64,000 bases of DNA from an uncultured Methanolobus sp. (GCF_963667555.1 NZ_OY763421.1:2559562-2623561); one strand, 5' to 3'; shown: positions 50,447 to 60,565, counted from the stretch's first letter. The notes: generated from the letters alone by a model not told the origin. Made by a program: numbers and translations.

Positions 50447-51091
50447 ATGAGCAATGAAGAAATGTTCAAAGAACTCGCAGATGCTGTTGTCACATGCAAG
50501 AAAGATGTTGTCACAGCAGCCGTTGAGAAGGCAAAGGGCGAAGGCATCCCTGCACCAGAGATCATTGAAAAGGGTCTTGCAGCAGGAATGAACGAAGTCG
50601 GTGTTCTTTTTGAAAGAGGTAAGTTATTCCTTCCTCACGTAATGATGGCAGCAGGCGCAATGGAAGCAGGTGTAAAGCTCCTTGAAGCAGACCTTCCTGC
50701 AGACGCTGTAAGCAATAAACTCGGCGTGATCGTAAACGGTACCGTTGAGGGAGACGTCCACGACATCGGTAAGTCCATTGTATCAACCATGCTTCAGTCC
50801 GCTGGTTTTGAAGTCCACGACATCGGAAGAGATGTTCCACTCCAGGACTTCATTGACAAGATAAAAGAGACAAACGCAGACATGGTCGGCCTTTCAGCAC
50901 TTATGACAACCACTCTCCAGGGACAGAAGGATGTCATTGAGATGCTCAAGGAACAGGGCATGAGAGACAGCATCAAGGTAATGGTCGGCGGTGCACCTGC
51001 AACCCAGAACTGGGCCGACAAGATCGGTGCAGACTGCTATGCAGAGAATGCAAGTGAAGCAGTCCTGAGAGCAAAGGAACTCCTGCTCTAA
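50447..51091 (+). CDS. mtbC: dimethylamine corrinoid protein MtbC
   Basis: The protein has 214 residues with the B12 motif D103-x-H105-x-x-G108 (GDVHDIGK). It accepts methyl from MtbB and passes it to MtbA. It precedes mtbB by 13 bases. It is called MtbC, not MttC, because of its neighbour and its divergence from the MttC upstream. Confidence 0.93.
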   Translation: MSNEEMFKELADAVVTCKKDVVTAAVEKAKGEGIPAPEIIEKGLAAGMNEVGVLFERGKLFLPHVMMAAGAMEAGVKLLEADLPADAVSNKLGVIVNGTVEGDVHDIGKSIVSTMLQSAGFEVHDIGRDVPLQDFIDKIKETNADMVGLSALMTTTLQGQKDVIEMLKEQGMRDSIKVMVGGAPATQNWADKIGADCYAENASEAVLRAKELLL

Positions 51092-51104
51092 ACGAGGTAT
51101 TATC

Positions 51105-52508
51105 ATGGCAACAGAATACAAATTGAGAATGGGAGACGGAAAGCGCATCTTTATGACAAGGGAGCAGATCGAGGCTGACCTTAAAGAAGGTATGGCAGAC
51201 GCTGCAGACCTTGGTACTATTCCTGACCTCAGTGCAGATGAAATAGACAAGCTCATAGGCATCCTCATCATGCCTTCAAGGATGGTAGGTGTCGAGCAGG
51301 GTAAGGAAGTTCCTGTAACCCACGATATCGGAACCATCAGACTCGATGGTGACCAGGGTAACAGTGGTGTAGGTATTCCATCCAGCAGACTTGTCGGTAT
51401 CATGATGCACGAGCGTGCATTTGGTGCTGACACAATGGAACTCGGTCACATCGACTACAGTTTCAAACCAGCAAAGCCGGTAATTGCACAGGAAATGCAG
51501 ACAATGGAAACCTGCCAGGCAAACACTATCATTCCAGTGCTCTACGGTGCAATGCCAAACATGGGTCTTTACTACACACCTGACGGTCCATTCGAGAACC
51601 CTGGTGACCTCATGAAGGCATTTAAGATCGACGAAGCAAGAGAGTCCATGGAACACTCTGCAAAACACCTTACAAGAGATATTGTATGGATCATGCAGAG
51701 AATGATGGCATCCGGTGCAGATGGTGTCAACTTCGATACTATCGGTGCAGCAGGTGACGGTGACATGTACGCATCACTCCACGCGATCGAGGCACTTAGA
51801 AAGCAGTTCCCTGACATCTATATCGAAGCAGGTATGGCAGGAGAGCTCATGCTTGGAATGCACGGTGAGCTTGAGTACGATGGCACAACCCTTGCAGGTC
51901 TGTGGCCACACCAGCAGGCAGCACTTGCTGCAAAGGCAGGAGCAAATGTCTTCGGTCCTGTAGTTAACACAAACACCAGCAAGAGTGCAGCATGGAACCT
52001 CGGAAGAGCAGTTACATTCATTAAGGCAGCTGTAAAAGCTTCTACTATTCCATGTCACGTGAACATGGGAATGGGTGTCGGTGGTATCCCAATGCTTGAA
52101 ACCCCTACAATTGATGCTGTATCAAGAGCTAGCAAGGCGATGGTCGAAATTGCCGGCGTGGATGGTATATAGATAGGGGTCGGCGACCCGATGGGTATGC
52201 CGATCTCCCACATAATGACCTCCGGTATGAGCGGAATCAGAGCTGCTGGTGACCTTGTTGCCAGGATGGAGCTTTCAAAGAGCATGAGAATTGGAGAAGC
52301 AAAGGATTACGTTGCAAAGAAACTCGACGTAACCACAGATGACCTCAGTGATGAGTATGTAATGAGAGAACTGAGAGAAGAGCTTGGTATAGGGGTTGTC
52401 ACTTCAGTTGCAGGAGCTCCAAAGGGAATTGCAGCAAAGATGAACATCGAGAAGCTTCTTGATATCAACATCAACAGCTGTAACAAATTCAGGGGACAGT
52501 TGAGATAA
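51105..52508 (+). CDS. mtbB: dimethylamine methyltransferase MtbB with pyrrolysine 356
   Basis: The in-frame TAG at 52170-52172 is codon 356, the pyrrolysine position of MtbB, in [21 protein letters not shown]. The full product has 467 residues, the family length. It demethylates dimethylamine onto MtbC, giving monomethylamine. It forms a tight pair with mtbC. The next pair, mtmC2-mtmB2, follows after about 100 bases, probably with its own signals. Confidence 0.96.
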
Positions 52509-52612
52509 ATTTCTGGTAATTTGATCTGAGTTCTACTGGTAGTGGAACTCATTTCATTTTGCTTACCATTTTTTCACTAATTAAAAAACGAAATTACATT
52601 TGGAGGCTAAAT

Positions 52613-53269
52613 ATGTCAAATCAGGAAATGTTCGATAAACTGAGAGACACAATCGTCACTCAGAACATCAACGGCTGTGCTGCAGCGACCCAGGAAGCTC
52701 TGGATAGCGGTTTAACAGCAGTTCAGATCATCAACGATGGTCTTTCAGTAGGTATGAAGATAATCGGAGACAAGTTCGAAGCAGCAGAGGTCTACCTTCC
52801 ACAGATCATGATGTCAGCAAAGGCAATGAACGCTGCAATGGAAATTCTTGTTCCTGTTCTCGCAGAAGAAAAGGGAGCAGATGATGAAGGTGTAGGTCTT
52901 GCTATCACCTACGTGCAGGAAGGAGACATTCACGATATCGGTCACCGCCTCGTAACAACCATGCTTGAAGCAAACGGCTTTAAGATCGTTGACATGGGCG
53001 TAGACGTACCAAACGAGAAAGTTACAGAGGAAATTGCAAAGAACAAGGGCAAGAAACTCCTGCTCGTCGGTTCAGCACTTATGACAACCTCAATGCTCGG
53101 ACAGAAGGACACAGTATCCATGCTCGTAGAAGAGGGTCTCAGGGACTCTGTCAAGATCATGTTCGGTGGAGCACCAGTATCTGACGCATGGATCGCAGAG
53201 ATCGGAGCAGACGCAACAGCAGAAAATGCAGCAGACGCAGCACGTGTTGCACTCAGCCTTATGCAGTAA
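52613..53269 (+). CDS. mtmC: monomethylamine corrinoid protein MtmC, copy 2
   Basis: The protein has 218 residues and is close to copy 1 along its whole length, with the same GDIHDIGH cobalamin motif (one residue later). It starts after GGAGG; an upstream in-frame ATG at 52559 lacks a site. The region before it lacks the palindromes seen before copy 1, so the two copies are probably regulated differently. Confidence 0.94.
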   Translation: MSNQEMFDKLRDTIVTQNINGCAAATQEALDSGLTAVQIINDGLSVGMKIIGDKFEAAEVYLPQIMMSAKAMNAAMEILVPVLAEEKGADDEGVGLAITYVQEGDIHDIGHRLVTTMLEANGFKIVDMGVDVPNEKVTEEIAKNKGKKLLLVGSALMTTSMLGQKDTVSMLVEEGLRDSVKIMFGGAPVSDAWIAEIGADATAENAADAARVALSLMQ

Positions 53270-53299
53270 GCAGGAATTTGAGATTTGAGGTGAAATAAT

Positions 53300-54676
53300 A
53301 TGACATTTGCAAGATCACTTGATTGTTTTGAATTCTATGAGCGTGCAAAGAAGGGACAGAAGATGACCCAGGATGACTGGGACCTCATGACTATCCCAAT
53401 GAAGGCAATGGAGCTCAAGCAGAAATACAACCTTGACTTCAAGAACGAGTTCGTACCAACTGACAAGGATATGATGGAGAACCTCTTCAAGGCAGGTTTC
53501 GAGATGCTCCTTGACTGTGGTATCTTCTGTACAGACACCAGCCGTGTAGTAAAATACACCGAGGCTGAGATATGGGATGCTCTTAACAACGTCCAGAAGG
53601 AATTCACAATCGGTACCGGCAGGGACGCTGTAAGGGTGCAGAAGAGAAGTGTTGGCGACAAAAGAAAGCCAATAGTACAGGGTGGTCCAACAGGTTCCCC
53701 TATTTCTGAAGATATGTTCATGCCAGTTCACATGAGCTATGCTCTTGAGAAGGAAGTCGACACCATTGTCAACGGTGTCATGATGACAGTCCGTGGCAAA
53801 CCACCAATTCCAAAGAGTCCTTACGAGGTACTTGCAGCCAAGACAGAAACAAGGCTTATCAAGACTGCAGCAGCAATGGCCGGAAGGCCGGGCATGGGCA
53901 TATAGGGACCAGAGACTTCCCTGTCCGCTCAGGGAAATATCGCTTCAGACTGTGTCGGTGGCATGGTTTGCAGTGACAGTCACGAAGTATCACAGCTCAA
54001 TGAGCTGAAGATCGACCTTGACGCAATTTGTGTAATGGCCCACTATCAGGGTAACAGTGACATCATCATGGATGAGCAGATGCCTATCTTTGGTGGCTAT
54101 GCCGGCGGCATAGAAGAGACTGCTATCGTTGATATCGCAACCCACATCAATGCTTTTGTAATGAGCAATGCAAGCTGGCACCTTGACGGTCCGGTTCACA
54201 TCCGCTGGGGATCAACCAACACAAGGGAAACCCTCATGATCGCTGGATGGACATGTGCAACTATCTCCGAGTTTACTGACATTATCTCCGGTAACCAGTA
54301 CTATCCATGTGCAGGTCCATGTACCGAAATGTGTCTGCTTGAAGCATCCGCACAGTCAATCACTGACACAGCATCCGGCCGTGAGATCCTCTCCGGTGTA
54401 GCAGCTGCAAAGGGTGTCGTTCAGGATAAGACAACCGGTATGGAAGCAAGAATGATGGGAGAAGTTGCAAGAGCAACAGCAGGAATGGCTATTGAGGATG
54501 TAAACAAAGTCCTTGATCTCCTTGTAAGCTCCTACGAGGGCAACTATGCAAACGCACCAGCAGGTAAGACCTTCCAGGAATGTTACGATGTTGCAACCGT
54601 AACACCAACTGATGAATACATGAAGGTCTACGACGGCGCACGCAAGAAGCTCGAAGAGTTCGGACTTACTTTCTAA
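53300..54676 (+). CDS. mtmB: monomethylamine methyltransferase MtmB with pyrrolysine 202, copy 2
   Basis: The TAG at 53903-53905 is codon 202 in AGRPGMGI-TAG-GPETSLSAQ, and the full product has 458 residues like copy 1. The two copies are highly similar along their length and also in the mtmC-mtmB spacer, showing a recent duplication of the pair. It ends the methylamine cluster and is followed by a clear terminator. Confidence 0.96.
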
Positions 54677-54720
54677 GATGAATGAATCCCTGTGATAACA
54701 TAGTTTATCACTTCCCTAAC

Positions 54721-54761
54721 GAGCCGGCGATTTATCACCGCTGGCTCACCCTACTTTTTTT
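54721..54761 (+). terminator. terminator after mtmB2
   Basis: A 9-bp stem GAGCCGGCG / CGCTGGCTC (one G-T pair) with a nine-base loop at 54721-54747 is followed by a run of eight T at 54754-54761. Confidence 0.7.
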
Positions 54762-54775
54762 GTATTTGCTTGATT

Positions 54776-55633
54776 TCACTTATTATCAATAAATTTCAAA
54801 ACTTTAAATTTGATTATAATATTTGCCCACAAAAAATCTATTAATGCGAGCAAAATTAAAACAATAAAAATAGTTCTATAAGCAAAGCTTTGAAAGAAAG
54901 TTATTATTGGAAAAGAGATTAGGAATAACATAATTCCAAATATTGAAACATAAGTGAATTTTGGTCTTAGCTTCTCCATTTCTGGCTTAGATATGGAATC
55001 AATTTTTGTCCATGTGTGATAGTATGGTGCTCCAAACGCCAGAGACACTAAGCTTATAGTAAAATAATTGGCAGAAATATTAATGTTTTTGTGCATAAGG
55101 AAATTGTACGTATTAATTGCAAAATCTGTTATCATTAGAATAGTAGATATTGCAAGCAGAATGATAATTAAAATTAAAAAAATTTTCTCTGATTTTTTAG
55201 TTAATTGTTTGAAATGGGGTTTAATTTCATTAACTGTAATAGAAGAGATGTATCCGTATAATATGGCAAAAGATAGTGTTTTCACCAAATAATATGTTTG
55301 ATTTGCAATTTCAACTGCTTTTATATACTCCCACGAAACTAAAAGTAAAAAAACAAATCCAAAAAGCAAAAAAGATGTTGAAAGTAGTAATAACCAAGGG
55401 TTTGTAGAAAAAACGCCATTAATCAAGCATATAATAAATGCTAGTAAAAAACACATACTAGCTGTTATGGCATATTCTTGAGCAGAAATAAATTTTCCAT
55501 CAGAAAAAGAAGCGATTACTAATGAAAGAGAACCTAGAAAAGCTAAAGAATGATAGTTCTTTGTTGATTCTATTATTTTTGTCTGAAAACTAGATATTCT
55601 AGTAAATAAGTCTGAATCTTGCTTTTCTCCCAT
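54776..55633 (-). CDS. unknown polytopic membrane protein
   Basis: The protein has 285 residues and about eight hydrophobic helices with a short charged N-terminus (MGEKQDSDLFTRISSFQTKII). No motif is recognised. The gene is much more AT-rich than the methylamine genes on its left, consistent with horizontal acquisition, and converges with mtmB2. Confidence 0.5.
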   Translation of the reverse strand: MGEKQDSDLFTRISSFQTKIIESTKNYHSLAFLGSLSLVIASFSDGKFISAQEYAITASMCFLLAFIICLINGVFSTNPWLLLLSTSFLLFGFVFLLLVSWEYIKAVEIANQTYYLVKTLSFAILYGYISSITVNEIKPHFKQLTKKSEKIFLILIIILLAISTILMITDFAINTYNFLMHKNINISANYFTISLVSLAFGAPYYHTWTKIDSISKPEMEKLRPKFTYVSIFGIMLFLISFPIITFFQSFAYRTIFIVLILLALIDFLWANIIIKFKVLKFIDNK

Positions 55634-55774
55634 TAATTCACGATGAATTTATGCTCTTATATAATTTTGTAATTTGTTATGAGTAATTTATCTTATTTTC
55701 AAATTGCTTAATCGGCTTTAATGAACTTTACTATACACTTTCATTCATATCATATATATATCATATGAACATTT

Positions 55775-56701
55775 TTGTATATAATGCTGAATCCAACCAA
55801 AATAGAGATATTCAGGAATCTGACTCAATCCTCAACGATATCCAAGTTATCGGAAATCCTGAAGTTAGATCAGTCTACCATATCAAAAGCAGTTGATTCG
55901 CTCGAAGAATACGGTTTTGTTGTGAGGCAGAAGGCAGGTAAAGAGGTTTATGTCAGCCGTTCTGATTCTTTGCATTCTCAGGCATTGAAAGATATACTTA
56001 TGGAATTTCCAAGGATTCCGTGGGGTGAGATATTCACCAGTTCCTCACTGCATGTTTTAAGTGTATTGGAGAACGAGCATTCGATAGCAGATATTGCTGC
56101 AATGACCGGGTTGGACCGGAGGACTGTTTCATCTGCAATCCGTGAAGCAGGGAAATATGGCATTGTTCTGAAAAAAGGGAACAGGTATGTTTTAAGTGAG
56201 CGTCATCCACTGGTCAGGAAATTTGTTGTTGATTTCTGGCAGTATGTGACAAACAAACAACTCCAGGAGATATCACAGGAATCAGTTTTAATATGGCAAC
56301 GAGGTCCGGAGTTCATGTTTAAGGCCGATAGTGAATTTGATGTTAGTGTAACAGGGAATAGGAATATCAAAATACAGCTGACTGCGATCAATGTATTTCA
56401 CAAATATGGGCTTAAAATAATGAGTGATATCTCGTATTATTTCTGTACAAAAAGAACTCTCAGACCTGAAGAATATTTTATTCATACGATTTTGATCGAT
56501 TCGCGCAGTTCGATCTACAATTCTTATGCTCTTGCTCTTTCATCGAAGCTTGAACATGCTGATTTGCTTATGATTAGTAGATATTATGACATGGAAGATC
56601 ATATCGAAAAACTTTTAGAGTATCTTGCAACTATGAAGAAAAATAGCGATTTTGTTCTACCGTGGAACGAATATAAAAGTCTGCTAAAGGATCTGGAATA
56701 A
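55775..56701 (+). CDS. two-winged-helix DNA-binding protein, possible AbiEi-type antitoxin
   Basis: The protein has 308 residues with two winged helices (about residues 5-70, STISKLSEILKLDQSTISKAVDSLEEYG; and about 90-145, HSIADIAAMTGLDRRTVSSAIREAGKYG) and a C-terminal domain of about 150 residues. It is followed after 15 bases by a nucleotidyltransferase-like gene. A DNA-binding protein plus nucleotidyltransferase pair matches the layout of type IV AbiEi/AbiEii-like modules. The C-terminal domain is not assigned, so a plain regulator cannot be excluded. Confidence 0.55.
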   Translation: MYIMLNPTKIEIFRNLTQSSTISKLSEILKLDQSTISKAVDSLEEYGFVVRQKAGKEVYVSRSDSLHSQALKDILMEFPRIPWGEIFTSSSLHVLSVLENEHSIADIAAMTGLDRRTVSSAIREAGKYGIVLKKGNRYVLSERHPLVRKFVVDFWQYVTNKQLQEISQESVLIWQRGPEFMFKADSEFDVSVTGNRNIKIQLTAINVFHKYGLKIMSDISYYFCTKRTLRPEEYFIHTILIDSRSSIYNSYALALSSKLEHADLLMISRYYDMEDHIEKLLEYLATMKKNSDFVLPWNEYKSLLKDLE

Positions 56702-56716
56702 AGGATAAAGTAGAAT

Positions 56717-57523
56717 ATGAGTTCAAGATTATTTGATAAACAATATCTGCAGTATGAATTTGAGAAACTGGATGATGCTCTGTCAGAACATGTCGATCTC
56801 TACCTGATAGGTGGTGGATCAATGAGTTTTCAAAAGTATAAAGCTGCTACCAAGGACATTGACGTTGTAGTATGTTCAGACGATGACCTGGTGCTGATAG
56901 AAAAGGCATTGAAGTCCATATGTTATACAATGCCTGCAATTACAGATTCATATGAACAAATGAAGGCAAGGTCAATACTTGAGAATAACGATAAATTTAG
57001 GTGGGATATTTTTGTCAATGTAATTTGTGGTGGGTTACAACTTTCAGAAGGTATGATTCAGCGCTCACAGGATTTGTTCAAGTTGAGAAATATTGCTGTA
57101 TATATGATATCTCCTGAAGATATCTTTGTCTTCAAGTCCATAACCACAAGAGAAAGAGATCGTGAAGACATGTATACGTTATTCAGCAAAGGTCTCGATT
57201 TTGAGATTATAAAAAACGAGATTATCTGGCAGAATCAAAATAAAAAGACTGATTTTGCGTGGATCGCGTATTTCTTCACTGGCCTTGAAGAATTCTTTGA
57301 AAAATACAATATTTACCATCCTGTTTTTGATGAATTGCAGGACGTTGCATATGAGGACATGTTGGTTGGTATGATCAGGAATAAGTTGAAATCAGGAGCT
57401 CAAACTTTAGAAGACTTAACTAAAGAGTTAAAAATAGATGGTCTGGGCGAGGTGCTGGATTCTCTTGTAAAAAAGAATGAACTATCAAAAAGTGCTTCTG
57501 GTCATTATTTTCTGATAAAATAA
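56717..57523 (+). CDS. nucleotidyltransferase-like protein (DUF6036/AbiEii-like)
   Basis: The protein has 268 residues. The YLIGGGSMSFQKYKAATKDIDVVV segment (about 29-52, quoted in part: GGGSMS and KDIDVVV) is the minimal nucleotidyltransferase GGS/DxD motif, and a later aspartate in FRWDIFVN may be the third metal ligand. A C-terminal winged-helix-like tail follows. AbiEii and MenA-type toxins of this fold modify tRNA or other targets. It directly follows the winged-helix gene. Toxin activity is inferred from architecture only. Confidence 0.6.
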   Translation: MSSRLFDKQYLQYEFEKLDDALSEHVDLYLIGGGSMSFQKYKAATKDIDVVVCSDDDLVLIEKALKSICYTMPAITDSYEQMKARSILENNDKFRWDIFVNVICGGLQLSEGMIQRSQDLFKLRNIAVYMISPEDIFVFKSITTRERDREDMYTLFSKGLDFEIIKNEIIWQNQNKKTDFAWIAYFFTGLEEFFEKYNIYHPVFDELQDVAYEDMLVGMIRNKLKSGAQTLEDLTKELKIDGLGEVLDSLVKKNELSKSASGHYFLIK

Positions 57524-57538
57524 TCTCTTATTTTTTCC

Positions 57539-58912
57539 TCAAACAGGCTCCCCTGGAATATCGCCCATTATCTCATAAGATATCTTCCTGTAGAGTGTCA
57601 GGTATTCCTCGGTGGGTTCCATATCGTATTCTGAGCGGATGTTGTAGCACTTGCCGAATGGTTTGCCTTCGGGTGGGGTTTTGAGGCGGTCGGCGTATTT
57701 AGCATATATTTTGGCTACAAGGGTGTTAGCTTCTGAAAGTGTCAGGTGGGTTGCCATCTGTGCCATTTCTCCCATGAAGCGGGATTCAAGACCTGAGGAA
57801 TGGTCAGAGACACTTCCAAGGCGGCCGCTTGGTCCAAGCAGTACATTTCTTCCGCAAACGGTGTCACCTATTGCCTGTGCAGCCGTTTCGTAGAACATCA
57901 TATCTGTGCAGATTCCGGCTGCGTTCCAGTAGTATCTTGCAGTGTAATAGTTCATGTTTCTGGAAACAGCAAGCGATGACAGGTTGGATGCCCACATTAT
58001 TTCTCTGGCTGAGGATGATCCGGTATCGGCGTGAACGGCTCCGGATGCATGTATGCTGGAGTGTGCCAGGACTTTGGATTGCAGTGTTTCAGCAACGTCT
58101 ATTATTGCAAGTCCTTCAGGTGAGCCGATACATGGTCCGCCAAAAACAGGAACCTGGCCTGAGATATAGTGATTGCCGTGTTCCTGGTGATAGATACATT
58201 TTGAAAGTGTTTCATAATCCACTTTAAGGTCGTCCATGTAAACTTCCTGTGGGTCGGCGCTTGAATAGAGTTCGTCAGATGAAACGAGTAAAGATGACGT
58301 TGTAAGTGTCGGGGTGCTTGGCCCCATAAGAGCAAGTCCTTCCCTTCCGGCTATTTTGGTTGCCAGCCTTTCATTTCGGGCTGCTTTCAGGACTGCAAGC
58401 ATCTCAAGAGGACTTTTTGGATGGATGTATTCTCCTCCGAATTGCTTCATGGCTCCGCTGTAAATTCCCTGCACCACGTTTTCCTGGACTGAACTTAAGT
58501 TTATGTAAAGGAAATTTTCCTCAGATACACTTCCTCCCATAGGTCCGCCAATGATCACAGGTGGGAAGGATACCATGGGATAACGCTGCGGAACAACCAC
58601 TTTTTCCTTGAGTCTGCCAATCTCAAGTGGATTTGTGGTGTTGAGTGCTTTGAGGATGTCCTCTTCGTCAATGTCGATGACGCGTTGGGTGCTTCTGCAG
58701 AATATACCTACAGAGTGCAGAAGCTCAATACCTGCTTCAAAGACAGCGTCTGCCATTTCCAGGTCATCAGGAACAAAGATTTTAGGATCATATTCTATGC
58801 CGTATTTAAGAGCCAGCTCTTCTGATTTTTTGAATACTTTGATGTCATGCTCTCTTTCTGTGCGTTTTTCCCCTCCGATTGCATATTTGAGGTACTTGTA
58901 GATGTTTTGCAT
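57539..58912 (-). CDS. MtmB-family methyltransferase homolog lacking pyrrolysine
   Basis: The protein has 457 residues, almost the MtmB length, and aligns with MtmB from DLEMADAVFEAGIELLHSVGIFC through GGPMGGSVSEENF and the active-site segment. Where MtmB has AGRPGMGI-TAG-GPETS, this protein has AGREGLALMGPSTP, with Met196 (codon at 58325-58327) at the pyrrolysine position and no TAG. The barrel C-terminal motifs (QVPVFGG, ICTDMMFYETAAQAIGDT) remain. Non-pyrrolysine members are well known for MttB (for example MtgB for glycine betaine), so a different quaternary amine or unknown substrate is possible. It has no adjacent corrinoid gene and is divergent from mtbA2. Confidence 0.8.
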   Translation of the reverse strand: MQNIYKYLKYAIGGEKRTEREHDIKVFKKSEELALKYGIEYDPKIFVPDDLEMADAVFEAGIELLHSVGIFCRSTQRVIDIDEEDILKALNTTNPLEIGRLKEKVVVPQRYPMVSFPPVIIGGPMGGSVSEENFLYINLSSVQENVVQGIYSGAMKQFGGEYIHPKSPLEMLAVLKAARNERLATKIAGREGLALMGPSTPTLTTSSLLVSSDELYSSADPQEVYMDDLKVDYETLSKCIYHQEHGNHYISGQVPVFGGPCIGSPEGLAIIDVAETLQSKVLAHSSIHASGAVHADTGSSSAREIMWASNLSSLAVSRNMNYYTARYYWNAAGICTDMMFYETAAQAIGDTVCGRNVLLGPSGRLGSVSDHSSGLESRFMGEMAQMATHLTLSEANTLVAKIYAKYADRLKTPPEGKPFGKCYNIRSEYDMEPTEEYLTLYRKISYEIMGDIPGEPV

Positions 58913-58993
58913 GACTATCCTCCTTCAAAAGAACAAAAGTATCAATAAAGCGTGTTTGGATCTCTTACTTTATAGGTACAAATTATGACTAGG

Positions 58994-59010
58994 TACTACT
59001 ATTTATATTT
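58994..59010 (-). promoter_or_regulatory. candidate promoter of the MtmB-like gene
   Basis: The minus strand reads AAATATAAATAGTAGTA, matching 14 bases of the pylT element, about 85-100 bases before the start codon. Confidence 0.5.
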
Positions 59011-59483
59011 GTCCATCATTTGTTCTCATGTTCAAATGTATGAATAACTATGATGGCAGAAGATATTGATATTTTTCCATGTTTTTCAAATTCATAACTT
59101 TTTTTGCAACAAACATTATATGCACAAAAATTGGCACTGAAAATGGGATTACTTTATTTGCTTTCATCTGGGGTTACGTTTATGTGCTTCTTTTATTCCT
59201 CAACGTGCCCGCCTTCAACAAATAGTATTTATATTTTTTGTACATGGGACACTGCTCAAAATATCTCTATGTTCCGAAATAGTATTAAATTTGTAGAAAT
59301 GTGCTTGCTTTTACCTCCTACTACAATATGTCTTTGCTCATTACAAAAACACTATCAATAGCTATTCTTTTCGTTCTATGGTATTCTGTGCCTATTGATC
59401 CTGTAATGGAGGTTTAAATCTCCTATTTATCTCTTTCCAGCCATTTTTCTTCAATTCTCTTATATAACATTATCTATTGGCAA

Positions 59484-59500
59484 TAGAAAAATATATATGC
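59484..59500 (+). promoter_or_regulatory. TATA element of mtbA2
   Basis: Reads TAGAAAAATATATATGC about 50 bases before the mtbA2 start, sharing the AAAATATATAT core with the mttB and mtbC elements. Confidence 0.6.
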
Positions 59501-59545
59501 ATGTGAAGTGAATTTGAGAATAATCACAATAAGGAGATTGAATCT

Positions 59546-60565
59546 ATGTCCGAATATACCCCTAAAGAGAGATTATCCCGTGCACTCACCGGTCAGTCTG
59601 TTGACAGGATGCCTGCTGTCTGTGTTACCCAGACAGGCACTGTCGAGCAGATGGAAGCCTGTGGTGCTTTCTGGCCAGAGGCTAACAGTGATGCAGAAAA
59701 GATGGCAACACTTGCTGAAGCAGGTCATACAGTAGTTGGTTTTGAGGCTGTCCGTGTGCCTTTTGACATAACTGCAGAAGCTGAGTTCTTCGGCTGCGAG
59801 ATCAAGGATGGAACAAAGGAGCAGCAGCCGTCCGTGGTCGGCCATGTAGTAAAAACATTAGAAGACATCGAGAAACTCAAAGGCTATGATCTTGACCATG
59901 GAAGAATTGGTGTTGTCTGCGATTCGATTAAAATACTTGCAGACAAATACGGTGATGAACTTCCAATAATGGGAAGCATGATCGGTCCTTTCTCACTTGC
60001 ACAGCACATCAACGGTGACGAATGGTTCATGGCAATATTTACCGACGAAGCCTTCGGACTTGCACTCATGGAATTCACAACCGATTTCTGCGTTGCATAC
60101 GCTCAGAAAATGGTCGAGAACGGTGCTGACACAATGGTCATCATCGATCCAACAGCAAGTTACCAGCTCATCGGTGCTGAATTCTACGAGAAATTCGTAG
60201 TTCCTTTCCATAAAAAGATCATTGATGCAATGCATGAGGTCAATGTACCTGTAGTGCTTCATATCTGTGGTGACACCACCCAGGGTCTTGCACTAATGGA
60301 AGCTTCCGGTGTAGACGCTATCAGTGTTGACCAGAATGTCGATGCTGCAGCAGCTGTTGCAAACGTTGACAAGGCTGTAATTGTAGGAAACCTCGACCCT
60401 GTTAACATGCTCTGGAACCAGACACCTGAAACTATCAGGGAACAGTCACAGAAAGTAATTGACGCAGGAATCGGTCTGCTTGCACCGGGATGCGGTACCG
60501 TGAGCAAGACACCAACGGTCAACCTCCAGGCAATGATAGAAGTGGCAAAGAGTCACAAGTACTAA
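59546..60565 (+). CDS. mtbA: methylcobamide:CoM methyltransferase MtbA, copy 2
   Basis: The protein has 339 residues and differs from copy 1 at only a few positions (for example Ala13 for Ser, Ser17 for Pro). The zinc site H239/C241/C316 is intact. Unlike copy 1, which follows mtmB1, this copy has its own promoter and a GGAG site, and it is divergent from the MtmB-like gene. It may provide basal MtbA activity or serve the neighbouring methyltransferase homolog. Confidence 0.94.
   Translation: MSEYTPKERLSRALTGQSVDRMPAVCVTQTGTVEQMEACGAFWPEANSDAEKMATLAEAGHTVVGFEAVRVPFDITAEAEFFGCEIKDGTKEQQPSVVGHVVKTLEDIEKLKGYDLDHGRIGVVCDSIKILADKYGDELPIMGSMIGPFSLAQHINGDEWFMAIFTDEAFGLALMEFTTDFCVAYAQKMVENGADTMVIIDPTASYQLIGAEFYEKFVVPFHKKIIDAMHEVNVPVVLHICGDTTQGLALMEASGVDAISVDQNVDAAAAVANVDKAVIVGNLDPVNMLWNQTPETIREQSQKVIDAGIGLLAPGCGTVSKTPTVNLQAMIEVAKSHKY

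Larger units (their letters stand above)
58913..59545. other. divergent promoter region of the MtmB-like gene and mtbA2
   Basis: About 630 AT-rich bases without a convincing gene. A promoter element for the left gene lies at 58994-59010 and one for mtbA2 at 59484-59500. Confidence 0.6.

Noticed and set aside
52310..52552. 81-codon frame antisense to the mtbB end
   Set aside because: Shadow of mtbB coding sequence with no ribosome site.
59104..59361. 85-codon frame upstream of mtbA2
   Set aside because: Product is Cys/Phe-rich with no ribosome site and lies in AT-rich promoter DNA.
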